Source of the DNA: an uncultured cyanobacterium
Lineage (GTDB): Bacteria; Cyanobacteriota; Cyanobacteriia; Cyanobacteriales; Nostocaceae
Length of the DNA: 64,000 bases
Direction of reading: 5' to 3'
Assembly (NCBI GenBank): GCA_903903925.1
Contig: CAIVAU010000130.1
Coordinates: 34,245-98,244 of the forward strand
This document shows positions 63,850 to 64,000 of the stretch, one piece after another. The number at the start of each line of letters is the position of its first letter. The first letter of the stretch is position 1. The position numbers and the translations under genes are program-made. The notes beneath the pieces were generated by a model. It made no database searches. It was not told the DNA's origin and saw nothing but the letters and a program-made list of their open reading frames with translations.

Positions 63850-64000
63850 ATGGCAAAATTCAGGTACATTGACAAAGAAGAAAACTCTCGTGATCCATTT
63901 GCTCCTTCCAATGAGGAGACAAATGAATTTGAACAACTCCTTCAAGACGATAAACATATCCCATCTTCCCGTAGGTATCGCATGGGAGAATCCATAGAGG
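63850..64000 (+). CDS. Start of an unrecognised protein, 3' end outside window
   Basis: From ATG 63850 the frame is open to the window edge: MAKFRYIDKEENSRDPFAPS, then NEETNEFEQLLQDDKHIPSSRR and YRMGESIE. AAGGA lies about ten bases upstream. Charged, soluble N terminus; too short to assign. Confidence 0.6.
   Translation, partial: MAKFRYIDKEENSRDPFAPSNEETNEFEQLLQDDKHIPSSRRYRMGESIE

Overview
The window reads as chromosomal DNA of a filamentous cyanobacterium, most likely a heterocyst-forming (Nostocales-type) genome. Evidence: frequent HIP1 octamers (GCGATCGC) inside and between genes; photosynthesis and cyanobacterial genes (PAM68, Ycf39, a probable NblR, COP23, the DUF2949 protein, XisH/XisI); and arrays of seven-base short tandem repeats (ACTCCTG, TTAGTTG and similar) between genes, a known trait of these genomes. 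There is no rRNA, no CRISPR array and no intact transposase. One tRNA (Ser, GGA) is present.

Layout. 1-3.7 kb: a PIN-type toxin cut by the window edge, a PLD-like protein, a small ribbon-helix-helix protein, then rpsO-PAM68. 3.8-12.2 kb: aromatic metabolism (aroF, tyrA, fused aminodeoxychorismate synthase) mixed with a lipoprotein, a DUF1517 protein, a pentapeptide-repeat protein and a Uma2 nuclease. 12.3-19 kb: a decayed AAA-ATPase/partner pair, a Ser/Thr kinase fused to a formylglycine-generating-enzyme domain whose C terminus looks like a diversity-generating-retroelement target, dapL, and a membrane pentapeptide protein.

19-41 kb is the accessory core. The plus strand carries a secreted trypsin-like protease, gene remnants, COP23 and a secreted double-trypsin/TPR protein. 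The minus strand carries a sigma-70 factor, a DUF1822 protein, a second double-trypsin/TPR protein, a 1529-residue CHAT-protease/STAND-NTPase/transmembrane/WD40 protein and a secreted TPR protein. I infer that these form a regulated proteolytic signalling or conflict system. Toxin-antitoxin pairs (PIN; RelBE), XisH/XisI, an immunity-like gene, MITE-like palindromes, an IS605-like end and truncated copies of genes lie among them, so the region is being rearranged.

41-46 kb: an amidohydrolase, an Mpo1-like membrane protein, a fatty-acid-hydroxylase-family protein and a divergent GH3-type acyl-adenylating enzyme, possibly one lipid or hormone-like pathway; then an orphan antitoxin and a PD-(D/E)XK-like protein. 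46-64 kb is mostly housekeeping: a LivF-type ABC ATPase, ferredoxins, hisZ, a J-domain protein, an inositol-monophosphatase-family protein, a thermonuclease, tRNA-Ser, an EAL protein, lpdA, trpC, DUF192, a response regulator, NAD kinase and a Ycf39-type reductase, separated by repeat arrays. In two places the arrays have entered the 3' ends of genes.

All functional calls come from reading motifs and recalling families. No database search was run.
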